From Streptomyces abyssomicinicus (GTDB lineage: Bacteria > Actinomycetota > Actinomycetes > Streptomycetales > Streptomycetaceae): a DNA stretch of 64,000 nt. This document shows positions 34,950 to 42,969 of the stretch, piece by piece; position 1 is the first letter of the stretch; every line of letters starts with the position of its first letter. Where the stretch lies: assembly GCF_008974245.1 (NCBI RefSeq), contig NZ_BBZI01000016.1, positions 25,290 to 89,289 of the forward strand, given 5' to 3'. Position numbers and translations under genes: made by a program. Below the pieces are notes generated by a model, which saw only the letters and a list, made by a program, of their open reading frames with translations, did no database searches and was not told where the DNA came from.

Positions 34950-36221
34950 TCACGCCGTCTCGCGCACGGCCCGGTCGAGGACGCGCAGGCCCTCGTCCAG
35001 CTCGTCGGGCGTGATCGTCAGCGCGGGGAGCAGCTTGACGACCTCGCTCTCCGGGCCGGAGGTCTCGATGAGCAGGCCGTGGTCGAAGGCGCGGCGCGCC
35101 ACCCGGCCGGCCCGCTCCTTGTCGTGGAACTCCAGGCCCCACACCAGGCCTCGGCCCCGGTACTCCTTGACGTGGGGGCGGTTCTCGGCGGTGATCTGGG
35201 CCAGTGCCTGGTCGATCTGGAGGCCGCGGGCCAGGGTCTGCTTCTCCAGCGCGTCGCCCTCGGACCAGTAGGCCTCCAGGGCGGCGGTGGCGGTGACGAA
35301 GGCCGGGTTGTTGCCGCGGAAGGTGCCGTTGTGCTCGCCCGGTTCCCACACGTCCAGCTCGCCCTTGAAGAGGCAGAGCGACATGGGCAGGCCGTAGCCG
35401 CTGATGGACTTGGAGACGGTGACGATGTCCGGGGTGATGCCGGCCTCCTCGAAGGAGAAGAAGGCGCCGGTGCGGCCGCAGCCCATCTGGATGTCGTCGA
35501 CGATCAGCAGCATGTCCTGCCGCTCGCACAGGTCGGCGAGGGCGCGCAGCCACTCGGGGCGGGCGACGTTGATGCCGCCCTCGCCCTGGACGGTCTCCAC
35601 GATCACGGCGGCGGGCTTGTTGAGGCCGGAGCCCTGGTCCTCCAGGAGGCGCTCGAACCACAGGAAGTCGGGGACCGTGCCGTCGAAGTAGTTGTCGAAC
35701 GGCATCGGGGTGCCGTGCACCAGCGGGATGCCGGCGCCGGCCCGCTTGAAGGCGTTGCCGGTGACGGCGAGCGAGCCCAGCGACATGCCGTGGAAGGCGT
35801 TGGTGAAGGAGACGACCGACTCGCGGCCCTTCACCTTGCGGGCCAGCTTGAGCGCCGACTCGACGGCGTTGGTGCCGGTCGGGCCGGGGAACATGACCTT
35901 GTACGGCAGGTGGCGGGGCTGGAGCACCAGGCGGTGGAAGGTCTCCAGGAAGGCGCGTTTGGCCGTCGTCGACATGTCCAGGCCGTGGGTGACGCCGTCG
36001 CGCTCCAGGTAGTCGAGCAGGGCGCGCTTGAGCACCGGGTTGTTGTGGCCGTAGTTCAGCGAACCGGCGCCCGCGAAGAAGTCCAGGTAGGCCCGGCCCT
36101 CCTCGTCGTACATGTGGCTGCCCTGGGCGCGGTCGAAGACGGTGGGCCAGGCGCGGCAGTAGCTGCGGACCTCGGACTCCAGGGACTCGAAGACGGTCAG
36201 GTCGGGCTGAATGACGGTCAC
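34950..36221 (-). CDS. ectB: Diaminobutyrate-2-oxoglutarate transaminase EctB
   Basis: EctB converts L-aspartate-beta-semialdehyde and glutamate to L-2,4-diaminobutyrate, the first ectoine step. The 423-residue class III aminotransferase has GPTGTNAVESALKLARK for PLP phosphate binding, the cofactor Asp in LLIVDDIQMGCGRTG and the PLP lysine Lys271 in TVSKSISGYG. GTG 36221 has a GAGGAG ribosome binding site and the homologous N-terminus TVIQPDLTVFE. It sits 113 bases after ectA in the same operon. Confidence 0.97.
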   Translation of the reverse strand: MTVIQPDLTVFESLESEVRSYCRAWPTVFDRAQGSHMYDEEGRAYLDFFAGAGSLNYGHNNPVLKRALLDYLERDGVTHGLDMSTTAKRAFLETFHRLVLQPRHLPYKVMFPGPTGTNAVESALKLARKVKGRESVVSFTNAFHGMSLGSLAVTGNAFKRAGAGIPLVHGTPMPFDNYFDGTVPDFLWFERLLEDQGSGLNKPAAVIVETVQGEGGINVARPEWLRALADLCERQDMLLIVDDIQMGCGRTGAFFSFEEAGITPDIVTVSKSISGYGLPMSLCLFKGELDVWEPGEHNGTFRGNNPAFVTATAALEAYWSEGDALEKQTLARGLQIDQALAQITAENRPHVKEYRGRGLVWGLEFHDKERAGRVARRAFDHGLLIETSGPESEVVKLLPALTITPDELDEGLRVLDRAVRETA

Positions 36222-36334
36222 GGGGTGCGACTCCTCGCGGGACGAAGGAAGGGGGGAAGGTTCGGGGCTCCGCGGCGCTGTGGTGACGGGGGTCCGGGGC
36301 GCGTGGGCGGCCTCCGGTGCGTGTCCCCCGGGGC

Positions 36335-36949
36335 TCACAGCGGGGCGATGCGGTGCAGGACCTCGGGGGCGTGGGCCTCGCCCTCGGCCGGGAACCGCTC
36401 GGCGGCGAACAGGACCTCGCGCGTCAGGTCGGCGCCGTGGCGGGCGGCGAAGGAGGCGAAGAGGCGCTCGGAGGCCCGGTTGCCGGGGGTGATGGTGGTC
36501 TCGACGGTGTCCACGCCGAGTTCGCTGTCGCGGTCGATCCGGGCCACCAGTTCGTCGAGCATCCGGCCGGCCAGCCCGTGGCCGCGGTACCGCTCGTCGA
36601 CGGCCACCTGCCACACCAGCAGGACCCGAGGGTCCTCGGGGCGGAGGAATCCGGTCACGAAGCCGGCGACCCGGCCGTCCTCGGTACGGGCCACCGCCGA
36701 GGTCGAGGCGAAGTCGCGGCACCACAGCAGGTAGCTGTAGGAGGAGTTGAGGTCGAGCGTCCGGGAGTCGCGGGCGATGCGCCACAGGGCGGCGCCGTCG
36801 GCCACGTTCGGGCGGTCGACGCGGAATCCGTCACGGAATCCGCCGGTGAATTCCGGAGAGGTCGTCTTCGTCGTCGTACGCGTCGTCTGCGTCATCGTCC
36901 GCGTTGTCTGCGTCGTCGTCTGCTTCGGGGCTGCTTGAAGGGCAGTCAT
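36335..36949 (-). CDS. ectA: L-2,4-diaminobutyrate acetyltransferase EctA
   Basis: EctA acetylates the gamma-amino group of L-2,4-diaminobutyrate. The GNAT domain runs from about residue 40: RVDRPNVADGAALWRIARDS, the substrate segment LDLNSSYSYLLWCRDF, and the acetyl-CoA loop VDERYRGHGLAGRML. The first 32 residues are an unusual Thr-rich stretch with repeated TQTTRT/TTTKTT units, absent from the core family. The annotated ATG at 36949 has no ribosome binding site; an in-frame ATG at 36895, inside the Thr-rich part, is possible. It heads the ectABCD operon. Confidence 0.95.
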   Translation of the reverse strand: MTALQAAPKQTTTQTTRTMTQTTRTTTKTTSPEFTGGFRDGFRVDRPNVADGAALWRIARDSRTLDLNSSYSYLLWCRDFASTSAVARTEDGRVAGFVTGFLRPEDPRVLLVWQVAVDERYRGHGLAGRMLDELVARIDRDSELGVDTVETTITPGNRASERLFASFAARHGADLTREVLFAAERFPAEGEAHAPEVLHRIAPL

Positions 36950-37000
36950 GCGAATTGAACTTACCCAGCAGAAATGAGAAATGCATTCCCCCGCGGGGTT

Positions 37001-37016
37001 ACGTGTCCGGGCACGT
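37001..37016. promoter_or_regulatory. Near-perfect 16-bp palindrome upstream of ectA
   Basis: ACGTGTCCGGGCACGT is a palindrome with one mismatched pair, 52-67 bases upstream of the ectA start. It is a plausible operator for a regulator of the ectoine operon. Confidence 0.45.
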
Positions 37017-37098
37017 TGTGGTATCAGGCGGGCGTGAAACAGGGTGGGACATGAGGGTGTTCTGCGGCTTTCGTACCGGATGAATCCGGCAGAACGGT

Positions 37099-37135
37099 CG
37101 CGATGTGAGCCTGATTACATTGGCGTAACATCGCG
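37099..37135. promoter_or_regulatory. Inverted repeat containing a GlnR-box-like element upstream of ectA
   Basis: Arms CGCGATGT (37099-37106) and ACATCGCG (37128-37135) are perfect. Between and overlapping them is ATTAC-N6-GTAAC (37114-37129), close to the GlnR box gTnAc-N6-GaAAc. The element is 150-186 bases before ectA. GlnR control of ectoine genes has been reported in Streptomyces. Confidence 0.5.
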
Positions 37136-37261
37136 CCGACCCCCACGGGAGGCCTTCTCGATCTTCGCGGGATCTTGACGTTTGATCCGCCGCTCCATGG
37201 GCATGAGCGAATAGGGAACGAGCGGTGCATCAGCCTTTCAATTACACTCTCAATTTCCCAC

Positions 37262-37282
37262 GGAAACGCTTTCGCGTTTTCC
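37262..37282 (-). terminator. Short terminator after the DinB-like gene
   Basis: GGAAACGC and GCGTTTTCC pair around a TTTC loop with one bulged T, 12 bases past the stop codon of the minus-strand gene. It separates that gene from ectA. Confidence 0.5.
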
Positions 37283-37293
37283 CGGATTTCGCT

Positions 37294-37899
37294 TCACCGA
37301 CCGGGAGGGAGGTCCGGCCACCGCGGGTCCCTTCCGCTGAGGCCGATCGCCCGGTCCGTCAGCGGCGCGTCCTGCGGGACCGGGACGACGGGGCCGAAGA
37401 CGGCGGAGCGTTCCTCCTCCGGCCCTTCCGCGGCCTCGGTGAGGAAGGCGTACGCCGACGCGAGCGCCGCGGGGTCCGGGCGGTACTCCTGGCCGGTCGC
37501 CCGGGCCAGGTCCCAGCCGTGGACGACGAGTTCGTCGGTCGCCACCGCGCCGGCGGCGGCCCCCGGCAGTTCGACCCCGCCCGCCCGGGTCGTCCCTTGC
37601 CACGCGGACGGTTCGCGCCAGGCCTCGGCGAGTTCGCCGAGCACCTCGGGCAGCCGGTCGCGCCAGCCCGGCCGCAGCTCGGGCAGGGCGGTGTCCGGCG
37701 AGGTGTCGGTGGTGGGGCCGAGCCGCTTGCGGGCGGCGTCCCGGAAGGCCTCGGCCAGCCCTTCGAGATGGGCCAGCAGGTGGCGCACCGCGTAGTCCGG
37801 GCAGGGGGTGGGGCGGTCCAGGGCGATGTCGTCCACGCCTCGCGCCAGCCGCGCCAGCTCGTGCGCCTGGGGTCCGAGGTCGAGCGGTGCGCCGGTCAT
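37294..37899 (-). CDS. TIGR03086-type DinB-like metal-binding protein
   Basis: The 201-residue protein has the mycothiol-dependent maleylpyruvate-isomerase/DinB fold. It starts MTGAPLDLGPQAHELARLARGV, followed by the DxPTPCPDYAVRHLLAHLEG signature with a metal-binding His, and a later metal-site segment DELVVHGWDLARATG. Many relatives use mycothiol, the actinobacterial thiol; the reaction here is unknown. ATG 37899 has a GGAGGCTCC ribosome binding site. It is transcribed alone. Confidence 0.85.
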   Translation of the reverse strand: MTGAPLDLGPQAHELARLARGVDDIALDRPTPCPDYAVRHLLAHLEGLAEAFRDAARKRLGPTTDTSPDTALPELRPGWRDRLPEVLGELAEAWREPSAWQGTTRAGGVELPGAAAGAVATDELVVHGWDLARATGQEYRPDPAALASAYAFLTEAAEGPEEERSAVFGPVVPVPQDAPLTDRAIGLSGRDPRWPDLPPGR

Positions 37900-38024
37900 C
37901 GGGAGCCTCCGTGGGGTGGGGTGTGCCGTCACGGGGGAGCGTGCCGCGCCCTCGCCCGTGCGGATCCCGCCGGAGGGGGAATCCACCGTTCTCCCCCGGA
38001 TCCCACCCGTCCGGCCCCGGTAAG

Positions 38025-38050
38025 GGAACGGTAAAAGCGTCCCGCTCGTT
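38025..38050 (+). promoter_or_regulatory. ECF-type promoter candidate for the TerD gene
   Basis: GGAAC (38025-38029) and CGTT (38047-38050) are 17 bases apart, matching the spacing and shape of ECF sigma (SigE-like) promoters. The start codon follows about 10 bases later. Confidence 0.4.
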
Positions 38051-38059
38051 CTCCCTCAC

Positions 38060-39301
38060 ATGACCGCTATGACACCTGGCTCGAACATCCCGCTCAGCCC
38101 CGCCCGTGTGACGGTCGAGGTCGCCGCACCGGTGCGGCTGGACGTCTCGGGCCTGATGCTCACCGCCGACGGCAAGGTGCGCTCCGACGACGACTTCATC
38201 TTCTACAACCAGCCGGCCGGACCGGGCGTGACCTACCGCTCGGGCGGCGGCGCGGCTCCCGACGCCATCACCGTGGACACCGCCGCGGTCCCCCCGGCCA
38301 TCGAGAAGATCGTCGTCACGGCCAGCCCGGACGCGGCGGGCCAGACGTTCCAGGGCATCGAGCCCACCGCCACCGTCCGTGACGCCGCCGACGGCTCCGT
38401 CCTCGCCACGTTCACCCCGCCCTCCCTCGGCTCCGAGACGGCCCTGGTGGTGGTGGAGATCTACCGGCGCAACGGCACCTGGAAGGCCCGCGCGGTGGGC
38501 CAGGGGTACGCCGACGGACTGGCCGGCATCGCCACCGACTTCGGGGTCTCCGTGGAGGAGCCCGCCCCCGCCCAGGCGGCCCCCGTGGCCCCGCCGGCGC
38601 CCGCCGTTCCCCCGACGACGCCGCCGCCCCCCGCGCCCGCCCAGCCGACGATCGCCGATCCCCGGGCGTTCGCCGCCACTCCCCCGGCAGCTCCGGCCGC
38701 GCCCGCCGCCCCGGCGCCGGGGTCCGGCAAGATCAATCTCGACAAGGGCCGGGTCTCGCTCCAGAAGCAGCAGACGGTCTCCCTGGTCAAGGGCGGGCAG
38801 CCGGTCCTCTCGCAGGTGCGGATGGGCCTCGGCTGGGAGCCCGCCTACCGCGGCCGGGACATCGACCTGGACGCCTCGGTGATCGCCTACGGCCCGCAGC
38901 GCAACGTCGTCGACGCCTGCTACTTCGGCAAGCTGTCCATTCTCAACGGTGCGATCAAGCACTCCGGCGACAACCTGACCGGTGAGGGCGGCGGGGACGA
39001 CGAGGTCATCGCCGTCGACCTGGGCCGGCTCCCGCAGGAGGTCACGGGCCTCGTCTTCACCGTCAACTCGTTCACCGGGCAGAAGTTCACCGAGGTCGCC
39101 AAGGCCTACTGCCGCCTGCTGGACACCGCGGGCAACGAGCTGGTCCGTTTCGACCTGACCAGCGCGGAGGCCAAGACCGGCGTGATGATGGCCAAGTTCA
39201 TCCGCCAGTACTCCGGCGAGTGGGAGATGACGGCCATCGGCGACTTCGTGAAGGCCCGGACGGTCCGCGACATGCTCAAGCCGGCCGCCCAGGCACTCTG
39301 A
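38060..39301 (+). CDS. Double TerD-domain (tellurium resistance/stress) protein
   Basis: The 413-residue protein has two TerD-type Ca2+-binding domains. Domain 1 (residues about 1-165) includes RSDDDFIFYNQPAGPGVTY, the classical acidic loop. Domain 2 (about 230-413) includes GRDIDLDASVIAYG and GDNLTGEGGGDDEVIAVDL. They are joined by an Ala/Pro linker of about 60 residues. TerD proteins act in tellurite, oxidative and phage stress and in development of Streptomyces; biochemical roles are unclear. An ATG at 38069 is an alternative start. It converges with the rsr gene. Confidence 0.9.
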   Translation: MTAMTPGSNIPLSPARVTVEVAAPVRLDVSGLMLTADGKVRSDDDFIFYNQPAGPGVTYRSGGGAAPDAITVDTAAVPPAIEKIVVTASPDAAGQTFQGIEPTATVRDAADGSVLATFTPPSLGSETALVVVEIYRRNGTWKARAVGQGYADGLAGIATDFGVSVEEPAPAQAAPVAPPAPAVPPTTPPPPAPAQPTIADPRAFAATPPAAPAAPAAPAPGSGKINLDKGRVSLQKQQTVSLVKGGQPVLSQVRMGLGWEPAYRGRDIDLDASVIAYGPQRNVVDACYFGKLSILNGAIKHSGDNLTGEGGGDDEVIAVDLGRLPQEVTGLVFTVNSFTGQKFTEVAKAYCRLLDTAGNELVRFDLTSAEAKTGVMMAKFIRQYSGEWEMTAIGDFVKARTVRDMLKPAAQAL

Positions 39302-39320
39302 CGGATCCCGGCGACCCGGA

Positions 39321-39360
39321 CCGGTGGCGGCGGGCCTCCCCGCGCGCCCGCCGCCACCGG
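39321..39360. terminator. Terminator between convergent TerD and rsr genes
   Basis: A perfect 15-bp stem (39321-39335 with 39346-39360) and 10-base loop follow the TerD stop by 19 bases. A perfect 15-bp tandem duplication (39449-39478) lies between it and the rsr stop. Confidence 0.85.
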
Positions 39361-39492
39361 CTCACCCCTGCCGACCCGGCCCCGTCCCGCCCGCACCGGA
39401 CCGGGCGGCCGGGCCCGGTGCGGACGGGTCGGGGCGGGCGACCGGGTCGGTGCGGGCCTGGCCGGTGCGGGCCTGGCCGCGTGGTCCAGGGG

Positions 39493-41076
39493 TCAGGCCC
39501 AGGGCCAGTCGGCCCGGCCCGCGGCCTCCAGCAGCGGCACCATGCGGAACGCCGCGTCGGTCAGGCCGCCGAAGGTGTGCCGCGTGGCGTTGCCGGAGTG
39601 GCCGTGTCCGGCCCGGTGGCCCGCCAGGTTCCAGGTGTAGAGGGGCACCCGGGACGGCACCTGGGTGCCGGGGGCGCCGTACGGGCTGTGCGCGTACTGC
39701 TCGTCGGTGACGATCAGCACCCGGTCGTGGCCGCGGTAGTGCGTCCGCACCGCCTCGGTGGTGTTGGTGCCGCCGAGGTCGTGGAACCGTTCCAGCACCC
39801 TGAGGGCGGACTCCCCCCGGCGGAACGCGACCGGCCGGCTGCTGGTGCCGAACTCCACCAGGTCCGCGTCGGCCGCCCGCAGGGCCACCGCCGTGCCGAA
39901 GACCGCGGCGGCGTCGGCCCGGGTCAGTTCCGAGCGGTCGGAGAGCCGGCTGCAGAACATCGAGCCGGAACGGTCGACCAGGACCAGGGTGCGCCCGGAC
40001 AGCCGGGGCACGTTGGCCAGCGAGTGGCCGAGTGCCTGCTCCAGCGCGTCCGCCCACCGCACCGACGAGTTGCGGTACGCGGACAGGTAGCGGAACGGGA
40101 ACTGGCGCGACCGTGCCACCTCGGCGGGGTCACCGATCCGGCGGGCGACCTCGGCCGCCACCTCGTCGGACACGCCCGCCTGGTCGAAGTTCCGCAGGTT
40201 GCGGACGAGCGCCATCGCGCCCATGGACGGGATGACCGCCTCCCACGCCTCCTTGTCCATCGGCCCCTGGAGCCAGCCGGCCAGCGCCTCCCAGGTGATG
40301 CCGGCCGCGGCCAGACGCTCGGCGCCTCCGGGGGCCGTGACGGCCGCCCTCCGCTCCCGCACGGGCAGTTCCATCAGCTCGCGGTGGGCCCTGAGCACCG
40401 GCAGCGAGGCGGGCGCCTCGGCGTTCTCGGGGTGGTGCCGGCGGTCGAGGGCGTACCGGAACAGGTCTCCCTGCCACGGCGAGCCGGGGGCGGGCGAGGC
40501 GTGCACCAGGTTGAGCACGTCGCCGAACCGGTAGCCCTTGGAGGCGGTGTCGTACTTCAGCAGCGCCTTGTCCGTGTACAGCCGCCGCACGGCGTCGGCG
40601 ATCCCCCGCTTGACCGGCTTGGGCACGGCCCGCCCGTGGACGGACGTCCAGTGGCCGAGCATCTCGCCGGGCTCGTCGGGCCGGCGCAGCACGGAGGCGA
40701 TCACCTCGCGGTTGGCCGGACCGTCCGCCGCCCCCGCGTCGAGGCGCGCCTTCACGTACTCGGCCGCGCCGACCAGGGACGCGGTACGCATTCCGCCCTC
40801 GCCGCGCAGCCAGCCGAGCAGGCCGGCCGTCCAGGTGGGGTCGGAGACGGCGAGCTCGCGCACCAGCCGGGTGAAGCGCTCGTCGCGCCGGTCCTTGGGC
40901 TCGTAGGCGGTGCGCTGCGAGACGAAGGTGTCGACGGCGAGCAGGAACAACTCCGACCGCGCGTCCCGCTCGACGCCCTCGCCGCCCTGATGGGTGCGCA
41001 GGGGCCGCCCGGTGGTGGTCACGGGCGAGTGCGGAACGGGCGTCGCCGGGGTCTTCCGGGTGTTGAAGCGTGCCAT
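39493..41076 (-). CDS. rsr: TROVE-domain RNA-binding protein (bacterial Ro60, Rsr)
   Basis: The 527-residue protein is a bacterial Ro60. The N-terminal TROVE domain (about residues 20-355) is a ring of HEAT-like helices, seen as LFLLAVDTFVSQRTAYEPKD and RFTRLVRELAVSDPTWTAGL, that in Ro60 binds RNA ends and Y RNA. The C-terminal vWA domain has the MIDAS motif DRSGSM (368-373), Thr437 in GGTNT and the Asp in VTDEQ. Bacterial Rsr works with Y RNA and PNPase-type exonucleases in rRNA maturation and RNA decay under stress. ATG 41076 has a GGGGGGA site. A YrlA-type RNA lies 214 bases upstream. Confidence 0.95.
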   Translation of the reverse strand: MARFNTRKTPATPVPHSPVTTTGRPLRTHQGGEGVERDARSELFLLAVDTFVSQRTAYEPKDRRDERFTRLVRELAVSDPTWTAGLLGWLRGEGGMRTASLVGAAEYVKARLDAGAADGPANREVIASVLRRPDEPGEMLGHWTSVHGRAVPKPVKRGIADAVRRLYTDKALLKYDTASKGYRFGDVLNLVHASPAPGSPWQGDLFRYALDRRHHPENAEAPASLPVLRAHRELMELPVRERRAAVTAPGGAERLAAAGITWEALAGWLQGPMDKEAWEAVIPSMGAMALVRNLRNFDQAGVSDEVAAEVARRIGDPAEVARSRQFPFRYLSAYRNSSVRWADALEQALGHSLANVPRLSGRTLVLVDRSGSMFCSRLSDRSELTRADAAAVFGTAVALRAADADLVEFGTSSRPVAFRRGESALRVLERFHDLGGTNTTEAVRTHYRGHDRVLIVTDEQYAHSPYGAPGTQVPSRVPLYTWNLAGHRAGHGHSGNATRHTFGGLTDAAFRMVPLLEAAGRADWPWA

Positions 41077-41261
41077 GTGGATTCCCCCCACGTCGGCGGT
41101 ACGGGGGAGGCACGGCAGAGGGAGCGGCCCGGGGCCGCGGCCCCGCGGGCCGGCCCGGAGTGACCGCCGTCGGCGTACACCGGACGGACACCGTCTGCCG
41201 CGCCTCCCGAGATCAGGTCGGCCGCGGCGTCGGATCCGGACAGGGAAGGAGCCGCGGCCCG

Positions 41262-41277
41262 CGCACCGGGAGGTGCG
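41262..41277 (-). terminator. Hairpin after the Y RNA
   Basis: CGCACC and GGTGCG pair around GGGA directly after the predicted 3' end of the Y RNA on the minus strand. It could end the RNA before rsr, while read-through would join the two. Confidence 0.5.
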
Positions 41278-41289
41278 TGCGAGCTGGGG

Positions 41290-41423
41290 TGTCCAGAGAT
41301 CAAAGCGGCGGAACCAGTGGTGCTCTGCCATCTGAGCTACACCGACCCGAAGTCGATGACGGGACTCGAACCCGCGACCGCCCCATTATGAGTGGAAGTA
41401 GGTCCTGCCTGCGCACCTGGACA
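41290..41423 (-). ncRNA. yrlA: YrlA-type Y RNA with a permuted tRNA-like domain
   Basis: On the minus strand the RNA ends pair (TGTCCAG at 41423-41417 with CTGGACA at 41296-41290), then GC(A)GGACC at 41408-41401 pairs with GG(T)TCCGC at 41315-41308. Inside come, in order, a hairpin CCACT...ATGG, a T-arm with loop TTCGAGT (41375-41359), a 7-bp acceptor-like stem CATCGAC/GTCGGTG closed by TTCGG (41358-41340), then TA and a D-arm GCTC/GAGC with loop AGATGGCA (41337-41322). T-arm before D-arm is a circular permutation of tRNA and is how bacterial YrlA RNAs mimic tRNA. Ends are approximate; a TAAGGT -10 box lies at 41435-41430. Confidence 0.85.
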
Positions 41424-41429
41424 GGTGTC

Positions 41430-41435
41430 ACCTTA
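41430..41435 (-). promoter_or_regulatory. -10 element of the Y RNA promoter
   Basis: TAAGGT (minus strand) fits TANNNT and ends 6 bases before the first paired base of the RNA, which places the transcript start at its 5' stem. No clear -35 box is visible. Confidence 0.45.
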
Positions 41436-41470
41436 GGAGCCCGGTCGCGGGGCGGGCGAGCGAATTAGCC

Positions 41471-41502
41471 CGCGCACCCACGCGCCCGCGCACCCACGCG
41501 CC
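41471..41502. repeat. 16-bp perfect tandem duplication upstream of the Y RNA
   Basis: CGCGCACCCACGCGCC occurs twice in direct succession (41471-41486, 41487-41502) between phoX and the Y RNA promoter. Confidence 0.85.
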
Positions 41503-41550
41503 CCCTTCAAGCCCCGGACCCCCGGGTCCGCGTGCACGGCGAGGGGTCGG

Positions 41551-42969
41551 TCAGTGCTTCTGCCGCTGCCGCTTCCACGGTCCGGTGATCGCCAGCAGGA
41601 TGCCGGGGGTCTGGATGCAGGCGTACAGCGTCCTGCCGTCGGGGGAGAAGGTCACACCGGCGAACTCGCTGTCGTTGAGTTCGTTGCGGGCGATGGGGTA
41701 GGTGCGTCCGCTGTCGGTGGCGCCGAAGAGGTGGCTCAGGCCCTCGCCGTCCTCCGCGATGACCAGGCCGCCGTAGGGCGAGACGGTGATGTTGTCCGGG
41801 CCGTCGTAGTGGCCCTCGGTCTCCGGGTCGGGGTTGACGCCGATGAGGACCTTGAGCGTGAGGGTGCGGCGCTTGGGGTCGTAGAACCAGACGGCGCCGT
41901 CGTGGGCCGTGCCGGGGCTCTCCGCGCGGGCGTAGGAGGAGACCAGGTAGGTCCCGCCGTCGCCCCACCACATGCCTTCCAGTTTGCGGGCTCGGGTGAC
42001 CTCTCCGTCGCCGAACTGCTTGCGCACCGGCACCGTGCGGGCGTCGCGGTCGGGGACGTCCACCCAGTCGACGCCGTAGACGGTGCCGATGCGGGTGGCG
42101 CGGGAGAGGTCGTCGACGAAGCGGCCGGCCGAGTCGAAGCACCGGGGTGCCTTGAGGGCGCCGGCGTCGTCGGCCAGGGTGGCGAGCTGCCCGCGGCCGT
42201 GCCGGAACCCCTCCGGCGGGGTCCAGCGGTAGAACAGCCCGTTGGGGCCGGAGGCGTCCTCGGTGAGGTAGAGGTGACCGCGCCTGGGGTCGACGACCAC
42301 GGCCTCGTGGGCGTAGCGGCCCAGGGCCTTGACCGGCTTCGGGTCCCGGTTGGCGCGCTCGTCCAGCGGGTCGACCTCGAAGACGTAGCCGTGGTCCTTG
42401 GTCATGCCGTTCTGGCCGGCCTTGTCCTCGGTCTCCTCGCAGGTCAGCCAGGTGCCCCAAGGGGTGCTGCCGCCGGCGCAGTTGGTGGCGGTGCCGGCGA
42501 TGCCCACCCATTCGGTGACGTGTCCGTCGCGGCGGACCTCGACGACCGTGCAGCCGCCCGAGGCGGCCGGGTCGTACACCAGGCCCTCGGTGAGCGGCAC
42601 GGGGTGCTCCCAGCGGGAGCGGGGGCCGCCGAGCTCGTGGTTGTTGACCAGCAGGACGGTGCCGCGGCCGCCGTCGAAGGCGGCCGTGCCGTCGTGGTTG
42701 GACGGGGTGGACTCGCCGGTCTCCAGGCGGGTTTCGCCGGTACGGGTGAGCACCCGGTAGGAGAACCCGGCGGGCAGCGCCAGCAGTCCCTCCGGGTCGG
42801 GGACCAGCGGGCCGTAGCCGGGGCCGACAGCCTCGCCGTCGGGCGTGGTGATGTCCTCGGCCGCCAGGGCGTTGGGGGCGCTGGCGAACACACCGACGCT
42901 GCCGGCGAGCGCGATCCCGGCGCCCGTGCGGGCCGACTGTCTGGCGAAGTCCCTGCGCGTGAGTGACAT
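41551..42969 (-). CDS. phoX: PhoX-family secreted phosphatase
   Basis: The 472-residue protein has a Tat signal peptide (TRRDFARQSARTGAGIALAG, cleavage near ALAA at 33-36), so it is exported folded. PhoX phosphatases are Ca2+/Fe-dependent beta-propellers that release phosphate from organic esters. Matching segments are NNHELGGPRSRWEH, GTATNCAGGSTPWGTWLTCEET with the conserved Glu pair, GRYAHEAVVVDPRRGHLYLTEDA and GPDNITVSPYGGLVIAEDG. ATG 42969 has an AGGAGA site. PhoP-box-like repeats lie about 105 bases upstream, fitting phosphate-starvation control. Confidence 0.92.
   Translation of the reverse strand: MSLTRRDFARQSARTGAGIALAGSVGVFASAPNALAAEDITTPDGEAVGPGYGPLVPDPEGLLALPAGFSYRVLTRTGETRLETGESTPSNHDGTAAFDGGRGTVLLVNNHELGGPRSRWEHPVPLTEGLVYDPAASGGCTVVEVRRDGHVTEWVGIAGTATNCAGGSTPWGTWLTCEETEDKAGQNGMTKDHGYVFEVDPLDERANRDPKPVKALGRYAHEAVVVDPRRGHLYLTEDASGPNGLFYRWTPPEGFRHGRGQLATLADDAGALKAPRCFDSAGRFVDDLSRATRIGTVYGVDWVDVPDRDARTVPVRKQFGDGEVTRARKLEGMWWGDGGTYLVSSYARAESPGTAHDGAVWFYDPKRRTLTLKVLIGVNPDPETEGHYDGPDNITVSPYGGLVIAEDGEGLSHLFGATDSGRTYPIARNELNDSEFAGVTFSPDGRTLYACIQTPGILLAITGPWKRQRQKH

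Noticed and set aside
37024..37230. A 68-codon minus-strand frame upstream of ectA
   Set aside because: It overlaps the inverted repeat and palindrome region, has no ribosome binding site and no coding-like third-position bias.
39220..41163. A 647-codon plus-strand frame
   Set aside because: It is antisense to the TROVE protein gene and lacks a start signal.
41322..41375. A canonical tRNA gene on the minus strand, suggested by perfect D-arm and T-arm sequences
   Set aside because: The T-arm precedes the D-arm, the acceptor stem is closed by a loop and no anticodon arm lies between them in tRNA order. The arrangement fits a YrlA-type Y RNA.
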